Below are positions 30,701 through 38,991 of a stretch of DNA of 64,000 nt, in pieces. The notes beneath the pieces were generated by a model, which searched no databases, was not told the DNA's origin, and saw only the letters and a list, made by a program, of their open reading frames with translations. This DNA comes from Haloterrigena sp. H1 (lineage in GTDB: Archaea; Halobacteriota; Halobacteria; Halobacteriales; Natrialbaceae): the NCBI RefSeq assembly GCF_005938085.1, contig NZ_SMZK01000001.1, forward strand, positions 2,542,001 through 2,606,000, in the 5' to 3' direction. The position numbers were made by a program, and so were the translations under genes. Position 1 is the first letter of the stretch; the number at the start of each line of letters is the position of its first letter.

Positions 30701-31933
30701 TCAGGCCTCGAGATGTTCGATCCGGGCGTAGCGGCCGGCCCGCCAGCCGGCGACGATCGCGACGATAGTACCGGCGACGAGTGCGAGCGCGAACCCACCG
30801 GCGTAGACCGCCGGTGGTGTCTGCAGGAGTCGCTCGAAGCCGAGTACTGACGCCGAGAAGCGGTTCAAGCCGAGCACGGCAAGTGGCGTCGCCGCGACGG
30901 CGAGAAAGCCACCGAGCAGACCGATGACGAGCCCCTGCGTGCCGATCGTGCCAGCGAGCAGCCCGCGCGAGAGCCCCATCGCCCGCAACGCCGCGAGTTC
31001 CTCGCGTTGCTGGTGGGCCACGAGCGCAAACAGGTTGGCCGTCAGGACGATCCCGCCGAGAACGGCCAGCCCGACCAGCGTCGCGCCGCTCGCGAGGACG
31101 ATCGAGCGCTCCTCGAGCATCGACTGCACCTGATTGTCACTGGTCCGGACGTCGTATTCGGGATACTGCTCGCTGAGGTCGGCTGCGACGGCGTCGCGGT
31201 CGGCGTCTGCGGCCACGTTGGCGGTGATGAACGTCGCTCGGTCGGTGCCTGACGTTCCAGCGACGGCCTGCAAGTCCCCGAGCGGGACCGTCACCGTCGG
31301 CGAGCCCAGATACTGCGAGTAGTACCCCGAGATGCCGATGACTGTGAACTCGTTTGTCGCCGCGGTGTGTCGGCTGGTCCCGATGTAAATCGTGTCACCG
31401 ACCGAGACGCCCAGCTCGTCAGCGACCTGCGGATCGAGTACGATCTCGCGGCGCTGCGGATCGTCGGGCGGGGGACTGGCGGCCGTTTCTGCGTCGGTGA
31501 CGAACCCGTGCCCTGCCTCGAAGTCGAACCCGTCGTGGGTCTCCTGGACGCCGACCGCGGGCCGGCGCTCGAGGTCGGACGGATTCGAGCCAATGTACAC
31601 ATCGTACATCGCGATCGGGGACGCCGACGCGATGTCGTCCCGCGCAGTGAGTTCGGCCGCCACGCCGTGTGCGCCGACGATCGGGTTCTCCGTGCCGCTG
31701 GCGCCTGGTTCGACGGGGGACCGCGAGATCCAGATATCCCGGTTGGCGTTGTCCAGTCCCTGTTCGCCCTTCTCGACGACGCCGACCCCGAGGCTCGCGA
31801 GCACCGTCACCGAGAGCACCGCCAGCGTGACCGCGAGCACGGTCAAGGCGGTCCGGCCAGGGGAGCGCCGGAGCTGTGCGAGTGCGAGCCCGATGACGGC
31901 TCGTGTCCGAACGACCGTGCGGCTCACGCTCAT
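30701..31933 (-). CDS. ABC transporter permease, FtsX/MacB type
   Basis: A 410-aa permease with the MacB/LolC layout: one helix near the N-terminus (TALTVLAVTLAVLSVTVLAS), a large extracellular region of about 220 residues (MacB_PCD), then three C-terminal helices with the FtsX motif LAALRAMGLSRGLLAGTIG. It starts inside the last codons of the upstream permease gene (4-bp overlap). Together with the ATPase it should form a mechanotransmission-type exporter acting on lipoproteins, peptides or lipids at the surface. Confidence 0.88.
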   Translation of the reverse strand: MSVSRTVVRTRAVIGLALAQLRRSPGRTALTVLAVTLAVLSVTVLASLGVGVVEKGEQGLDNANRDIWISRSPVEPGASGTENPIVGAHGVAAELTARDDIASASPIAMYDVYIGSNPSDLERRPAVGVQETHDGFDFEAGHGFVTDAETAASPPPDDPQRREIVLDPQVADELGVSVGDTIYIGTSRHTAATNEFTVIGISGYYSQYLGSPTVTVPLGDLQAVAGTSGTDRATFITANVAADADRDAVAADLSEQYPEYDVRTSDNQVQSMLEERSIVLASGATLVGLAVLGGIVLTANLFALVAHQQREELAALRAMGLSRGLLAGTIGTQGLVIGLLGGFLAVAATPLAVLGLNRFSASVLGFERLLQTPPAVYAGGFALALVAGTIVAIVAGWRAGRYARIEHLEA

Positions 31934-33210
31934 CGGCCCACCTCCGCTAGCACGGACGTTCGTGCGGCCACGGCAAGCGGGTAGGGGACGGCAACGAGGC
32001 CCGACAGCAGAGCGACGGCGATTCCGTAGGGGACGAACAGCGGATGGAACTGCGCGACCGCGCCCGGCGCGACGGTCATGCCGGCGACCGCGTTGACGCC
32101 GGCGATCGCCGCCGCGCCGAGGCCGACACCTACGACCGACCCGACGAGCGTGGTAATCCCCGTCGAGATCGCGATCACAGCGAGTCGGCCACGAGTGGCG
32201 ATACCGATTGACTCGAGGACGGCGAGCATCCGTCGATCCTCGTCGACGGTCATCCCCATCGTCGTTGCGACGAACGACGCACAGATCGTCACGCCGACCA
32301 CCAGCGCGATCACGCTGGTCGCAAACGCCAGCCCATCCTCGAACAGCGCGGTCGGATCGGTCGTGCCGGCGACTGCGACCGATGCGTCGAGATAGGCGTC
32401 CGTAGCAGCCGACCGCGCGGCGTCGGGCTCGCCCCAGATCACCACCCGATCGGCCAGTTCCCCATCAGCGGCCCCTGACAGCGATTGGAGTTCGCTGGCG
32501 TGGACGAGTGCCACCGGCACGCCTGACCCGCCGCCCTCGATCTCGGTGACCGCCGTTACCGTCACCGTTACCGACGGCTCGGTCGACTCAATTGGCCCCT
32601 GCGAGACCGCCAACTCGTCGCCAGCGGACGCGCCGAGGCGGTCTGCGGCAGTCCGAGAGAGCACGATTCTATCCGCCCGCGGACCGTCGTACGAGCCGTT
32701 CGCGTAGTGTGTATCGCCCGCCTCGAGACGATCTGTCGGCAACCCCGCGACGGTCCGCGGCTCGTCGTCGGGGACGACACCGACGAGCCGAACGGTCTGT
32801 GGGTCACCGTTGGCCGCCTCGAGTCTGCCTGTCTCGATCAGCACCGGTGAGGCGTGTGCGACGCCGTCGTGGGTGCGGATCTCACTGGCTCGTTCGTTGG
32901 TCGCCCCGAGACGCGGCCCCTCGACACCATCGACGGACGATAACGTACTCTGTTCTTCCGGTGTAATACTGACCGTCGCGTCGTCAGTGGCCGTCACACC
33001 GCCATCGGCCAGCGCCAGCGCGATCCCCGTCACGACGAGCAGGAACGCGATCGTCAACGCGACGGCGGCGACGGTCGAGACAATCCGGCCCGCCGTCGTC
33101 CCCGTCGCCCGCTTCCACCATCGCGAGACTGTCAGCCCGATGAGTCCGGCCCACCGACTGTGTCGTCGTGTCTCGCCGCCCGCGGGCAATTCGTCGGTCT
33201 CATCGGGCAT
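31930..33210 (-). CDS. ABC transporter permease, FtsX/MacB type
   Basis: The second permease of the system, 426 aa, with the same design: N-terminal helix VAALTIAFLLVVTGIALALA, an external region of about 220 residues, then helices including TSVIALVVGVTICASFVATT and the FtsX block RRMLAVLESIGIATRGRLAVI. Sequence similarity with its partner is low outside the FtsX domain, so the exporter is a heterodimer. It overlaps the ATPase gene by 11 bp and the other permease by 4 bp, indicating a tight three-gene operon. Confidence 0.88.
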   Translation of the reverse strand: MPDETDELPAGGETRRHSRWAGLIGLTVSRWWKRATGTTAGRIVSTVAAVALTIAFLLVVTGIALALADGGVTATDDATVSITPEEQSTLSSVDGVEGPRLGATNERASEIRTHDGVAHASPVLIETGRLEAANGDPQTVRLVGVVPDDEPRTVAGLPTDRLEAGDTHYANGSYDGPRADRIVLSRTAADRLGASAGDELAVSQGPIESTEPSVTVTVTAVTEIEGGGSGVPVALVHASELQSLSGAADGELADRVVIWGEPDAARSAATDAYLDASVAVAGTTDPTALFEDGLAFATSVIALVVGVTICASFVATTMGMTVDEDRRMLAVLESIGIATRGRLAVIAISTGITTLVGSVVGVGLGAAAIAGVNAVAGMTVAPGAVAQFHPLFVPYGIAVALLSGLVAVPYPLAVAARTSVLAEVGR

Positions 33211-33892
33211 CGTCTACCTGTCCATCACGAAGGGTGATAACGCGATCCGCGACCGACAGCGTGGTCGCGTCGTGGGAGGCGACCACCACCGCGCGATCGC
33301 GGCCGATATCGGTCAACAGTTCGAGAACGTCTTTTCCGGTCGCCGTATCGAGTTCGCCCGTCGGCTCGTCGGCGACGATCACGTCCGGGTCCGTCGACAG
33401 CGCCCGGGCGATCGCGACCCGCTGGCGCTCACCGCCGCTGAGCTCGCCGGGCAAATGCGTGGTGCGATCGCCAAGCCCGACCGCCTCGAGCAGCGCCGTC
33501 GCACGCACTCGCCGATCGGAGCGTGAGATGCCGGCCTGTACGAGCGGCAACGCGACGTTCGCGCGGGCCGACAGCGACGGCAGGAGGTGAAACTGCTGGA
33601 AGACGATCCCGATATGGCGCCGCCGCATCCGGGTTCGTTCCGCATCGGACAGCGCCGTGAGATCGGTCTCGCGGACGGTCACGTTGCCGTCGGTCGGCAC
33701 CAACAGCCCCGCAATCGCGTGCAAGATCGTCGACTTCCCGCTCCCGCTTGGCCCCTCGAGTCCGACGATCGACCCCATCGGCACATCGAACGAGACGTTC
33801 CGGAGAGCGGTCACCGTCCGCTCGTCGCCAGACCGGAAGCGGCCGCCGCTCGCTCCGTACTGGTGGGTGACACCCTCGAGGCGAACGGCCAT
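33200..33892 (-). CDS. ABC transporter ATP-binding protein, MacB/LolD type
   Basis: A 230-aa ATPase. Walker A is GPSGSGKSTILHAI, the Q-loop IVFQQFHLLPSLSA, signature LSGGERQRVAIARAL, Walker B VIVADEPTGELD and the H-switch VVASHDATTL. First gene of the operon with two FtsX-type permeases. The start used (MAVRLEGVTHQYG) is at the beginning of the domain; in-frame ATGs at 33958 and 33964 would add about 22-24 residues, and an AT-rich box near 34018 would suit those. Confidence 0.88.
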   Translation of the reverse strand: MAVRLEGVTHQYGASGGRFRSGDERTVTALRNVSFDVPMGSIVGLEGPSGSGKSTILHAIAGLLVPTDGNVTVRETDLTALSDAERTRMRRRHIGIVFQQFHLLPSLSARANVALPLVQAGISRSDRRVRATALLEAVGLGDRTTHLPGELSGGERQRVAIARALSTDPDVIVADEPTGELDTATGKDVLELLTDIGRDRAVVVASHDATTLSVADRVITLRDGQVDDAR

Positions 33893-33964
33893 CGTCGAGT
33901 CGCGATCGCCCGCCTCGGTCGCCGACCATCCCGAACCCTGCGCAGATCGATTGAACATCCTCAC

Positions 33965-34433
33965 GGGAGTCTCACGACAGGACGATGGGACACCGACTCA
34001 TTGTTTCGATCCGGTTTACCATACAAGACGGCTGTTACTCGCGGTCCCGCTGCAGACAATCGTTCGTAGTCGGCACCGACACGTGCGGCTCAGCCACTGT
34101 CGCTCCCGTTTCAGGCCGTTTAGGAGTTGAAGACGCAGTCGACGAGGGGTAGGGACGCCTTGTCACCCGACCCGAGCCTGAAACGGAGACGTACACGTTA
34201 GTGATCGAGTACATTTCCATGCCGTGAACGTTGTTCGTAGTCTGCAGGCGATATCCGACCGAATCGATGTCGAACACTAACACCAGAAATCGATATCGTC
34301 GGTCGTACTTGAAATGTGGCCGACATGAGATCGCTCTTCCGTGCTCAAGCAGACGAACACCAGCAGGAGGAGTCGCCGTCATCGTCGATCTGTCTCTCGG
34401 GGTCGCAAGAACCGGTCAACACGTTGGTAGCTA
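33965..34433. other. Intergenic region, about 470 bp
   Basis: A locally lower G+C stretch between two minus-strand operons. A minus-strand open frame of 115 codons exists (34035-34382) but has poor codon bias and no recognisable domain, so I do not annotate a gene. GTATGGTAAACC (minus strand, near 34015) is a candidate promoter for the ABC operon. Confidence 0.4.
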
Positions 34434-34730
34434 TCATTTAATCGTCACGTAGGCGAGAAACGCAATGGCGGATAGCTGGAGGGTCCGAAGCACCAGGAGC
34501 ATCCGTTGTGCGAACGGATCGCCCGTATAGAGCATGTTCGTACTGAAAAAGAAGTACAGAGCGAGTACGTTTTCGGCCAAGAGAACGACGCCGAAGGCCA
34601 GCAATCCGAGGATCATCGACGACCCGAACATCCGATAGTTGCGTATCCAGACGGCGGTAAGACCGAGTAACAGCAGGATGCTCACGCTGGACAGGACGGT
34701 CGCGATCGCGAGTGTGGGTTCCATCACCAT
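34434..34730 (-). CDS. Three-helix membrane protein paired with a winged-helix regulator
   Basis: A 98-aa protein almost wholly of three hydrophobic helices: IATVLSSVSILLLLGLTAVW, MILGLLAFGVVLLAENVLAL and a last LRTLQLSAIAFLAYVTIK, resembling the haloarchaeal DUF7521 family as I recall it. It begins 3 bp after the stop of an HTH gene, so the pair is cotranscribed. Such membrane-protein/HTH pairs are frequent in haloarchaea; the membrane partner may sense something for the regulator, but this is inferred only from pairing. Confidence 0.75.
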   Translation of the reverse strand: MVMEPTLAIATVLSSVSILLLLGLTAVWIRNYRMFGSSMILGLLAFGVVLLAENVLALYFFFSTNMLYTGDPFAQRMLLVLRTLQLSAIAFLAYVTIK

Positions 34731-34733
34731 CGG

Positions 34734-35012
34734 TCAGTTCTCCATTTGATCGATTATCCGTTCGAATTCCGCTTCGTGGCGTTCGAATCGGTCAGTAAGG
34801 AAGTAGAGCTTGCCGTACTCGTCCCCACCGGTTTCCGCGATATCGTGCTCGACGAGCTTTTCGAGGTGATACCGAATCGTATTGTACTCGAGGTCGAGTG
34901 TCTCGCTGAGCTGATTCGCGTTCTGAGGGCGCTCGGAGAGCGCGCGGATGATCCGCACCCGGTTTTCGCCGCCGCGCGTGCCGACCAGCAGGTACCAGAG
35001 CGCCTTCTCCAT
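34734..35012 (-). CDS. Winged-helix (ArsR-like) transcription regulator
   Basis: A 92-aa protein: MEKALWYLLVGTRGGENRVR, then the helix-turn-helix RPQNANQLSETLDLEYNTIR, wing HLEKLVEHDIAETGG and DEYGKLYFLTDRFERHEAEF. The arrangement (GENRVRIIRALSERPQNANQL) is the ArsR-like fold used by many haloarchaeal regulators. No metal-binding Cys is present. First gene of a two-gene unit with the membrane protein. A TATA box stands about 37 bp upstream. Confidence 0.85.
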   Translation of the reverse strand: MEKALWYLLVGTRGGENRVRIIRALSERPQNANQLSETLDLEYNTIRYHLEKLVEHDIAETGGDEYGKLYFLTDRFERHEAEFERIIDQMEN

Positions 35013-35044
35013 CTGACGGTGGTCGGGCTTTCATCGAACGACGC

Positions 35045-35053
35045 TATATATCT
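35045..35053 (-). promoter_or_regulatory. TATA box of the HTH/membrane-protein operon
   Basis: AGATATATA on the minus strand, about 37 bp before the regulator's ATG, is the only AT-rich block in the region and fits an archaeal promoter with a short leader. Confidence 0.5.
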
Positions 35054-35213
35054 AGTCACCCACCGAGAGTCCGGACACTGCACCTCGTCGCTCCGGGTGG
35101 ACGATTGCGGCTCTAAGGGACTTGCCGTCTGACGGGGAGCGTCCAGCACCCAGCGAGCACCGCCACGAAACCGCCGCCCGTGACGGGTGATGCTGGATGA
35201 CACTCGACAGTCG

Positions 35214-36173
35214 CTACTCCGTCCCAACGGAGACAACCGGACAGTTGACCGTCGCCGCGTCCGACTCAAGCAGTGTCGCCGCCGTGGCCGACTCGAGATC
35301 GGAGACGCTGTCGAAGTCGGCGTTGTCGTAGATGTGGATCGACCACAGCGGCGAGTAGCCGTCGTCGTCAGGAACCGTGGCGACCACGTTGTGAGTCTGA
35401 TCGCTCCCGCTTTCGGTCACGAAGCCGGATGGCGGCCCGCCCCCGTCCTCGCTTGGGTTCTCGTTGAACGTGACGTAGATGGGTGACACGGGCACGGACC
35501 CGTCGGTCACCGTGAGCGGAGTCTCCTCGAACAGGAAGTAGCTCACGATCTGGCCATCGTACCAGCCTTCGACGAGACCCGTATCGCCCTCGCCGTAGCG
35601 CAGCGACGCGGTCGATCCGTCGGGGACGACCGGGCAGTTCTTCAGGACATCTATCGCCGTGATCTCGTACCCACTGTCCTGCAAGTCCTGGACGCTGGTC
35701 GCCGTGTTCGCCTCGTAGTCCGCTGGCACCGTCACCTCGTGGACGTGCCAGAAGTCGTTGTACCCCTCATCACCGGGGATCACGTCGATGATGTTGCGTT
35801 GGCCCTCGACCGGCGTCTCTTCGCCCTCACGGAAGAGCGCGTAGATCGGCGCCGGGGTGGTCGGTTGGACATCGAAATTGTAGTAGGAAACCACCTCGCC
35901 ATCGGGGCCGAGTCCCTCCGTCACGAACGGCTGTTGATCGAAGTCGATCGGCTCGTTCGGTCCGGGGAGTTCGTTCCCTTCGGATCGGACCATCAACGTG
36001 CCGGCCGCATCGCTGAAGCGGTCGATTCTGGTCCGCGGGGCGGTCGCGGGATCTGTTGTGTCCCCCGTTCCGTCAGTGGCGGTCGATCCACTCCCCGCAC
36101 AGCCCGCCATCAGCGCCAGGCCGAGCGTGCCGGTCTTTGCGAGGAGTCGCCGCCGCGTTTCGTGTTTGGGCAT
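35214..36173 (-). CDS. Tat lipoprotein with two copies of a Cys-containing module
   Basis: A 319-aa protein. MPKHETRRRLLAKTGTLGLA is a Tat signal and LMAGCAGS the lipobox, so it should be anchored outside the membrane. The mature part repeats a module of about 110 residues: VVSYYNFDVQPTTPAPIYALF then VIPGDEGYNDFWHVHEV ending NCPVV, and VSYFLFEETPLTV...SPIYVTF then VPDDDGYSPLWSIHIYD ending VNCPVV. Each module has one Cys in NCPVV. I do not recognise the family. The GY(N/S)xxWxxH core and the conserved Cys suggest a redox or metal site. It is on the same strand as, but separate from, the HTH pair. Confidence 0.72.
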   Translation of the reverse strand: MPKHETRRRLLAKTGTLGLALMAGCAGSGSTATDGTGDTTDPATAPRTRIDRFSDAAGTLMVRSEGNELPGPNEPIDFDQQPFVTEGLGPDGEVVSYYNFDVQPTTPAPIYALFREGEETPVEGQRNIIDVIPGDEGYNDFWHVHEVTVPADYEANTATSVQDLQDSGYEITAIDVLKNCPVVPDGSTASLRYGEGDTGLVEGWYDGQIVSYFLFEETPLTVTDGSVPVSPIYVTFNENPSEDGGGPPSGFVTESGSDQTHNVVATVPDDDGYSPLWSIHIYDNADFDSVSDLESATAATLLESDAATVNCPVVSVGTE

Positions 36174-36521
36174 CGCGTCCTATGTGTGGCCAACGATAGC
36201 AATGTACATTTTCCAAAGTCGGACGGAGATCAGCGTCGAGTTCGTAGAACATCTCACTAGAATCTCTCCCACATTCAGTGGCGTAGTCAGTCAGCATCGA
36301 GACGATGACTCGCCAGCGTCACACGGCCGACAGTCCATCCGCCAGTCGGCATCCTCTCGGCTGCGTTCGGGTGCCGGTACTTCGCTCGAGTCTCTTGCCG
36401 TCACCGGGCGCACGCTGGTCGCCGATATCCGCACACGTCCTGTTCATCGGTCGCGAGCCGTTCGGCGCACCTGGTCGATTTCGACTGCATCTTTTTCTAC
36501 CGAAGTCGTGCTAAACACTCT
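36174..36521. other. Divergent intergenic region, 348 bp
   Basis: Holds the promoters of the lipoprotein (minus) and aldo/keto reductase (plus). Read on the minus strand, GGAAAATGTACATTGC near 36204 is a candidate TATA for the lipoprotein. No other gene was recognised. Confidence 0.4.
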
Positions 36522-37292
36522 ATGGAACACGTTTCAGTTCGTGACGTCGACGTTCCGGCGCTCGGTCTCGGTACGTGGCCGATGAAAGGGAAGCCGTGCA
36601 TGCGAGCGATGACGACCGCGCTCGAACTCGGCTACCGACACGTCGATACCGCCCAGATGTACGACAACGAGGACGCGATCGGGGCGGCGATCGCCGACTC
36701 GAGCGTCGATCGTGACGATGTCTTTGTGACGACGAAACTCCGCCGGGAGAACCTGCGACGCGACGACGCGCTTGGGTCGTTTCAGCGGTCGCTCGAGCGC
36801 CTCGGGACCGATCACGTGGACCTGTTGCTGATCCACGCGCCGAACCCGGCCGTCCCCATCGAAGAGACGATCGCGGTCATGAACCAGCTGCAGGACGAGA
36901 GATTGGTTCGACAGATCGGCGTGAGCAACTTCTCGATCGCGCAGTTGCAAGACGCGATAGCCGCCTCCGAGACGCCGATCGTGACGAACCAGGTGCGGTA
37001 CCATCCCTACTGCGATCGGTCGGTCCTGCTCGAGTGCTGCCGCGATAACGATATCATGCTGACCGCTTACAGTCCGCTAGCCGAGGGGGAAATCGTTACC
37101 GACGAGACGCTGGCCCAGATCGGTGCGAGCTACGAGAAGACGGCAGCACAGGTGGCGCTTCGCTGGCTCCTTCAACAGGAGAACGTGTCGGCGATTCCGA
37201 AAGCGTCGTCCCGCGAGCACCTCCGCGAGAACATCGACATCTTCGATTTCGAACTGACCGACGCGGAGATGGACCGCATTTTCGCGCTCTGA
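36522..37292 (+). CDS. Aldo/keto reductase
   Basis: A 256-aa TIM-barrel aldo/keto reductase using NADPH. Catalytic tetrad: Asp in YRHVDTAQMYDNE, Tyr in the same stretch, Lys in VFVTTKLRREN and His in LLLIHAPNP. The cofactor-binding C-terminal block is IPKASSREHLRENIDIFD. Length and the pattern GLGTWPMKGKPCMRAM fit the bacterial DkgA/xylose-reductase-like group, which reduce aldehydes such as methylglyoxal. The actual substrate is unknown. It stands alone. Confidence 0.9.
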   Translation: MEHVSVRDVDVPALGLGTWPMKGKPCMRAMTTALELGYRHVDTAQMYDNEDAIGAAIADSSVDRDDVFVTTKLRRENLRRDDALGSFQRSLERLGTDHVDLLLIHAPNPAVPIEETIAVMNQLQDERLVRQIGVSNFSIAQLQDAIAASETPIVTNQVRYHPYCDRSVLLECCRDNDIMLTAYSPLAEGEIVTDETLAQIGASYEKTAAQVALRWLLQQENVSAIPKASSREHLRENIDIFDFELTDAEMDRIFAL

Positions 37293-37375
37293 GTTGTGCT
37301 CGGCTCGTCAGCCGTAGTCGCGACGTTCCGGTGCTCGCATCATCGACCGAAAAGACGAGAGTGACCGTGAGCCGA

Positions 37376-37588
37376 TTATTCGGCGGTGAACCCGAGGTCG
37401 TTGATTGTGTCGACCAGTTTCTTGGGGTCGAGGTGATCGTCACCCTCGATTTCGACTGTTCCCTCGATGTAGTTTGCGCTGACGCGCTTGACACCGTCGG
37501 CGTGGCGCAGCTCGTGCTGTATCGTGTCTTCGCAACCGTTGCACATCATGTCAGAGACTTGGATCTGGTGGGCTTCTGCTGTTGCCAT
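37376..37588 (-). CDS. Heavy-metal-associated (copper chaperone-like) protein
   Basis: A 70-aa HMA domain with an intact Cu(I)-binding site: HQIQVSDMMCNGCEDTIQ, then VKRVSANYIEGTVEIEG and the final DTINDLGFTAE. Likely a cytosolic copper chaperone delivering to a P-type ATPase, which is not adjacent. An ATG seven codons upstream is less likely because the TATA box position favours this start. Contrast with the Cys-less paralogue at 708-917. Confidence 0.88.
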   Translation of the reverse strand: MATAEAHQIQVSDMMCNGCEDTIQHELRHADGVKRVSANYIEGTVEIEGDDHLDPKKLVDTINDLGFTAE

Positions 37589-37613
37589 GATCGAAGAGAT
37601 GCACGTCAATCAC

Positions 37614-37624
37614 GGATATAAAGC
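37614..37624 (-). promoter_or_regulatory. TATA box of the copper chaperone gene
   Basis: GCTTTATATCC on the minus strand, about 30 bp before the ATG, is a good haloarchaeal TATA element and implies a leaderless message. Confidence 0.55.
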
Positions 37625-38159
37625 TATCATATGGCGTAAATGCAACACGATCGTCCAAACTTCCTCAGACGAACCCTGCGAAGCGATACTGGGTTGGATA
37701 AAGCGACTCATCGCCCGGCTGGTGGTAGCTATTGCGGTAACGGTCCTATCCTGCCTGCTACTGAACCGAGGAATCCGCTCATGACCTCGTCGCGCGTACC
37801 CTCGTGCTCGAGTCCACGACCCGATGTCGCCGCCGCGTTCTCCGAGAGGATCCACCGGCCCGCCGGCAGTAGGTTCTGGGAAGACGCTCATTGGCCTCGA
37901 GACACCTCCAACAGATTGTGTGAGCCATACTCACAAACGCGACGGAGGTGTCCGTCAGACGATACCACACGTGTCATACGGCCACGACAGTCCGGAGAGT
38001 GACGACGCACGTGCCACGTCTCTGCTATGGAATTCGCCAGAGGGCGCGGGGCCGCGTTTTGAGACAGGTTCCAATCAGAATTTGCGGCCGTCTCGAGCGG
38101 GGTGAAATCGCAATACGGCGGGCTCTTCGGTGTCTGCTGCGAATCGACAAGAAATGTAG
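37625..38159. other. Region of about 535 bp without an assigned gene
   Basis: Several short open frames occur on both strands but none has convincing codon bias. One plus-strand frame ends with a hydrophobic stretch (IARLVVAIAVTVLSCLLLNR) and could be a degraded membrane protein. Nothing else was recognised. Confidence 0.35.
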
Positions 38160-38233
38160 TCCGCCCTCCCCGATTTGAACGGGGGGCAAGTCGATCTACA
38201 GTCGACTGCTCTACCAGTCTGAGCTAAGGGCGG
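38160..38233 (-). tRNA. tRNA-Tyr (anticodon GTA)
   Basis: A 74-nt tRNA. Minus strand: acceptor CCGCCCT pairing with AGGGCGG, giving the C1-G72 pair typical of archaeal tRNA-Tyr; D-arm GCTCAGACTGGTAGAGC; anticodon stem-loop GTCGACTGTAGATCGAC with GTA; T-arm CCCCGTTCAAATCGGGG; discriminator A. No intron; CCA not encoded. Confidence 0.96.
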
Positions 38234-38265
38234 GCACTTCGCAGTCAAACGTAGCCGCCGTAGTG

Positions 38266-38275
38266 CACATAAGGG
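38266..38275 (-). promoter_or_regulatory. Promoter of tRNA-Tyr
   Basis: AATAACCCTTATGTGC on the minus strand places a TATA-like CTTATG about 37 bp before the tRNA 5' end, the normal archaeal distance with a short leader. Confidence 0.45.
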
Positions 38276-38290
38276 TTATTATTCGAGACG

Positions 38291-38348
38291 GTGATAACGT
38301 GTCAGCTGTCGTGAGTGGCACCATGATTGATATAGGTGGCGTGATAAC
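38291..38348 (+). promoter_or_regulatory. Promoter region of the cdrL-like gene with two GTGATAAC boxes
   Basis: GTGATAAC occurs at 38291-38298 and again at 38341-38348, exactly 50 bp apart, the second about 18 bp before the start codon. TGATATAGG between them (near 38328) is a TATA candidate at leaderless distance. The boxes bracket it and could be an operator pair. Confidence 0.4.
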
Positions 38349-38365
38349 ACCAGCGCAATTCACCG

Positions 38366-38986
38366 ATGAGCAAGATCACGTTCCGTGCCGACGACGACCT
38401 CGTCGCGCAACTCGAGGCTCTCGAGGCCTCCAAGAGCGAAGCCATGCGGGAGGCACTACGTGCGTACCTCGAGGACGAGGTGACTCGGGGAAGCGACGCA
38501 CGCTCCGATGCGGAACGGGAGCACGCGGGTGCGATCGACGACCTCGTGCGCGATCGCGTCGACGATCGACTCGATACGCGATTACGGGAGTTAGGACTCG
38601 ATCGCGCGAGCACGCGGGCGCGCGGATCGATATCGCCACAGGACCTCACTATCTCGATCTCGCTCGACGGGCCGACATACACGTCCGACGAACGGGGTGC
38701 GGTCGATGTCGACCGGACGCGTGAGACCGCGGGTGACGACCAGCAACCAGCGCAATCACACGAGTCGACAGCGTCCCAGCCACGTGACGGCGGTGTACAG
38801 TGCAACCAGTGTGGCGACCGCCTCGAGGGTGATCACGTCTACTGCCCCAATTGCGGCGAAAAGGCGTCGCGGCGATTGTTCTGTGAGTGTGGCGACGAGA
38901 TCCGATCGGACTGGTCGTTCTGTCCCTGCTGCGGCCGTCGGACGCCCGCAGCAGACGTTCTCGAGTCAGAGAGTACGCAATACTGA
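38366..38986 (+). CDS. cdrL: Ribbon-helix-helix / double zinc-ribbon regulator, CdrL-like
   Basis: A 206-aa protein in three parts. Residues 1-40 form a CopG-like ribbon-helix-helix (MSKITFRADDDLVAQLEALE, then SKSEAMREALRAYLE). A charged linker of about 100 residues follows. The C-terminus holds two zinc ribbons: CNQCGDRLEGDHVYCPNCGE and CECGDEIRSDWSFCPCCG. It sits directly upstream of cdrS-ftsZ2, the position of CdrL in Halobacterium, where CdrL binds the cdrS-ftsZ2 promoter. Identification rests on domain content and this position. Confidence 0.8.
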   Translation: MSKITFRADDDLVAQLEALEASKSEAMREALRAYLEDEVTRGSDARSDAEREHAGAIDDLVRDRVDDRLDTRLRELGLDRASTRARGSISPQDLTISISLDGPTYTSDERGAVDVDRTRETAGDDQQPAQSHESTASQPRDGGVQCNQCGDRLEGDHVYCPNCGEKASRRLFCECGDEIRSDWSFCPCCGRRTPAADVLESESTQY

Positions 38987-38991
38987 TCGAT

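Noticed and set aside
34035..34382. 115-codon minus-strand frame
   Set aside because: Poor codon bias, no domain, and it spans the likely promoter region of the ABC operon.
37488..37784. 98-codon plus-strand frame ending in a hydrophobic helix
   Set aside because: Starts inside the antisense copper chaperone gene and crosses its promoter; only the end looks protein-like.
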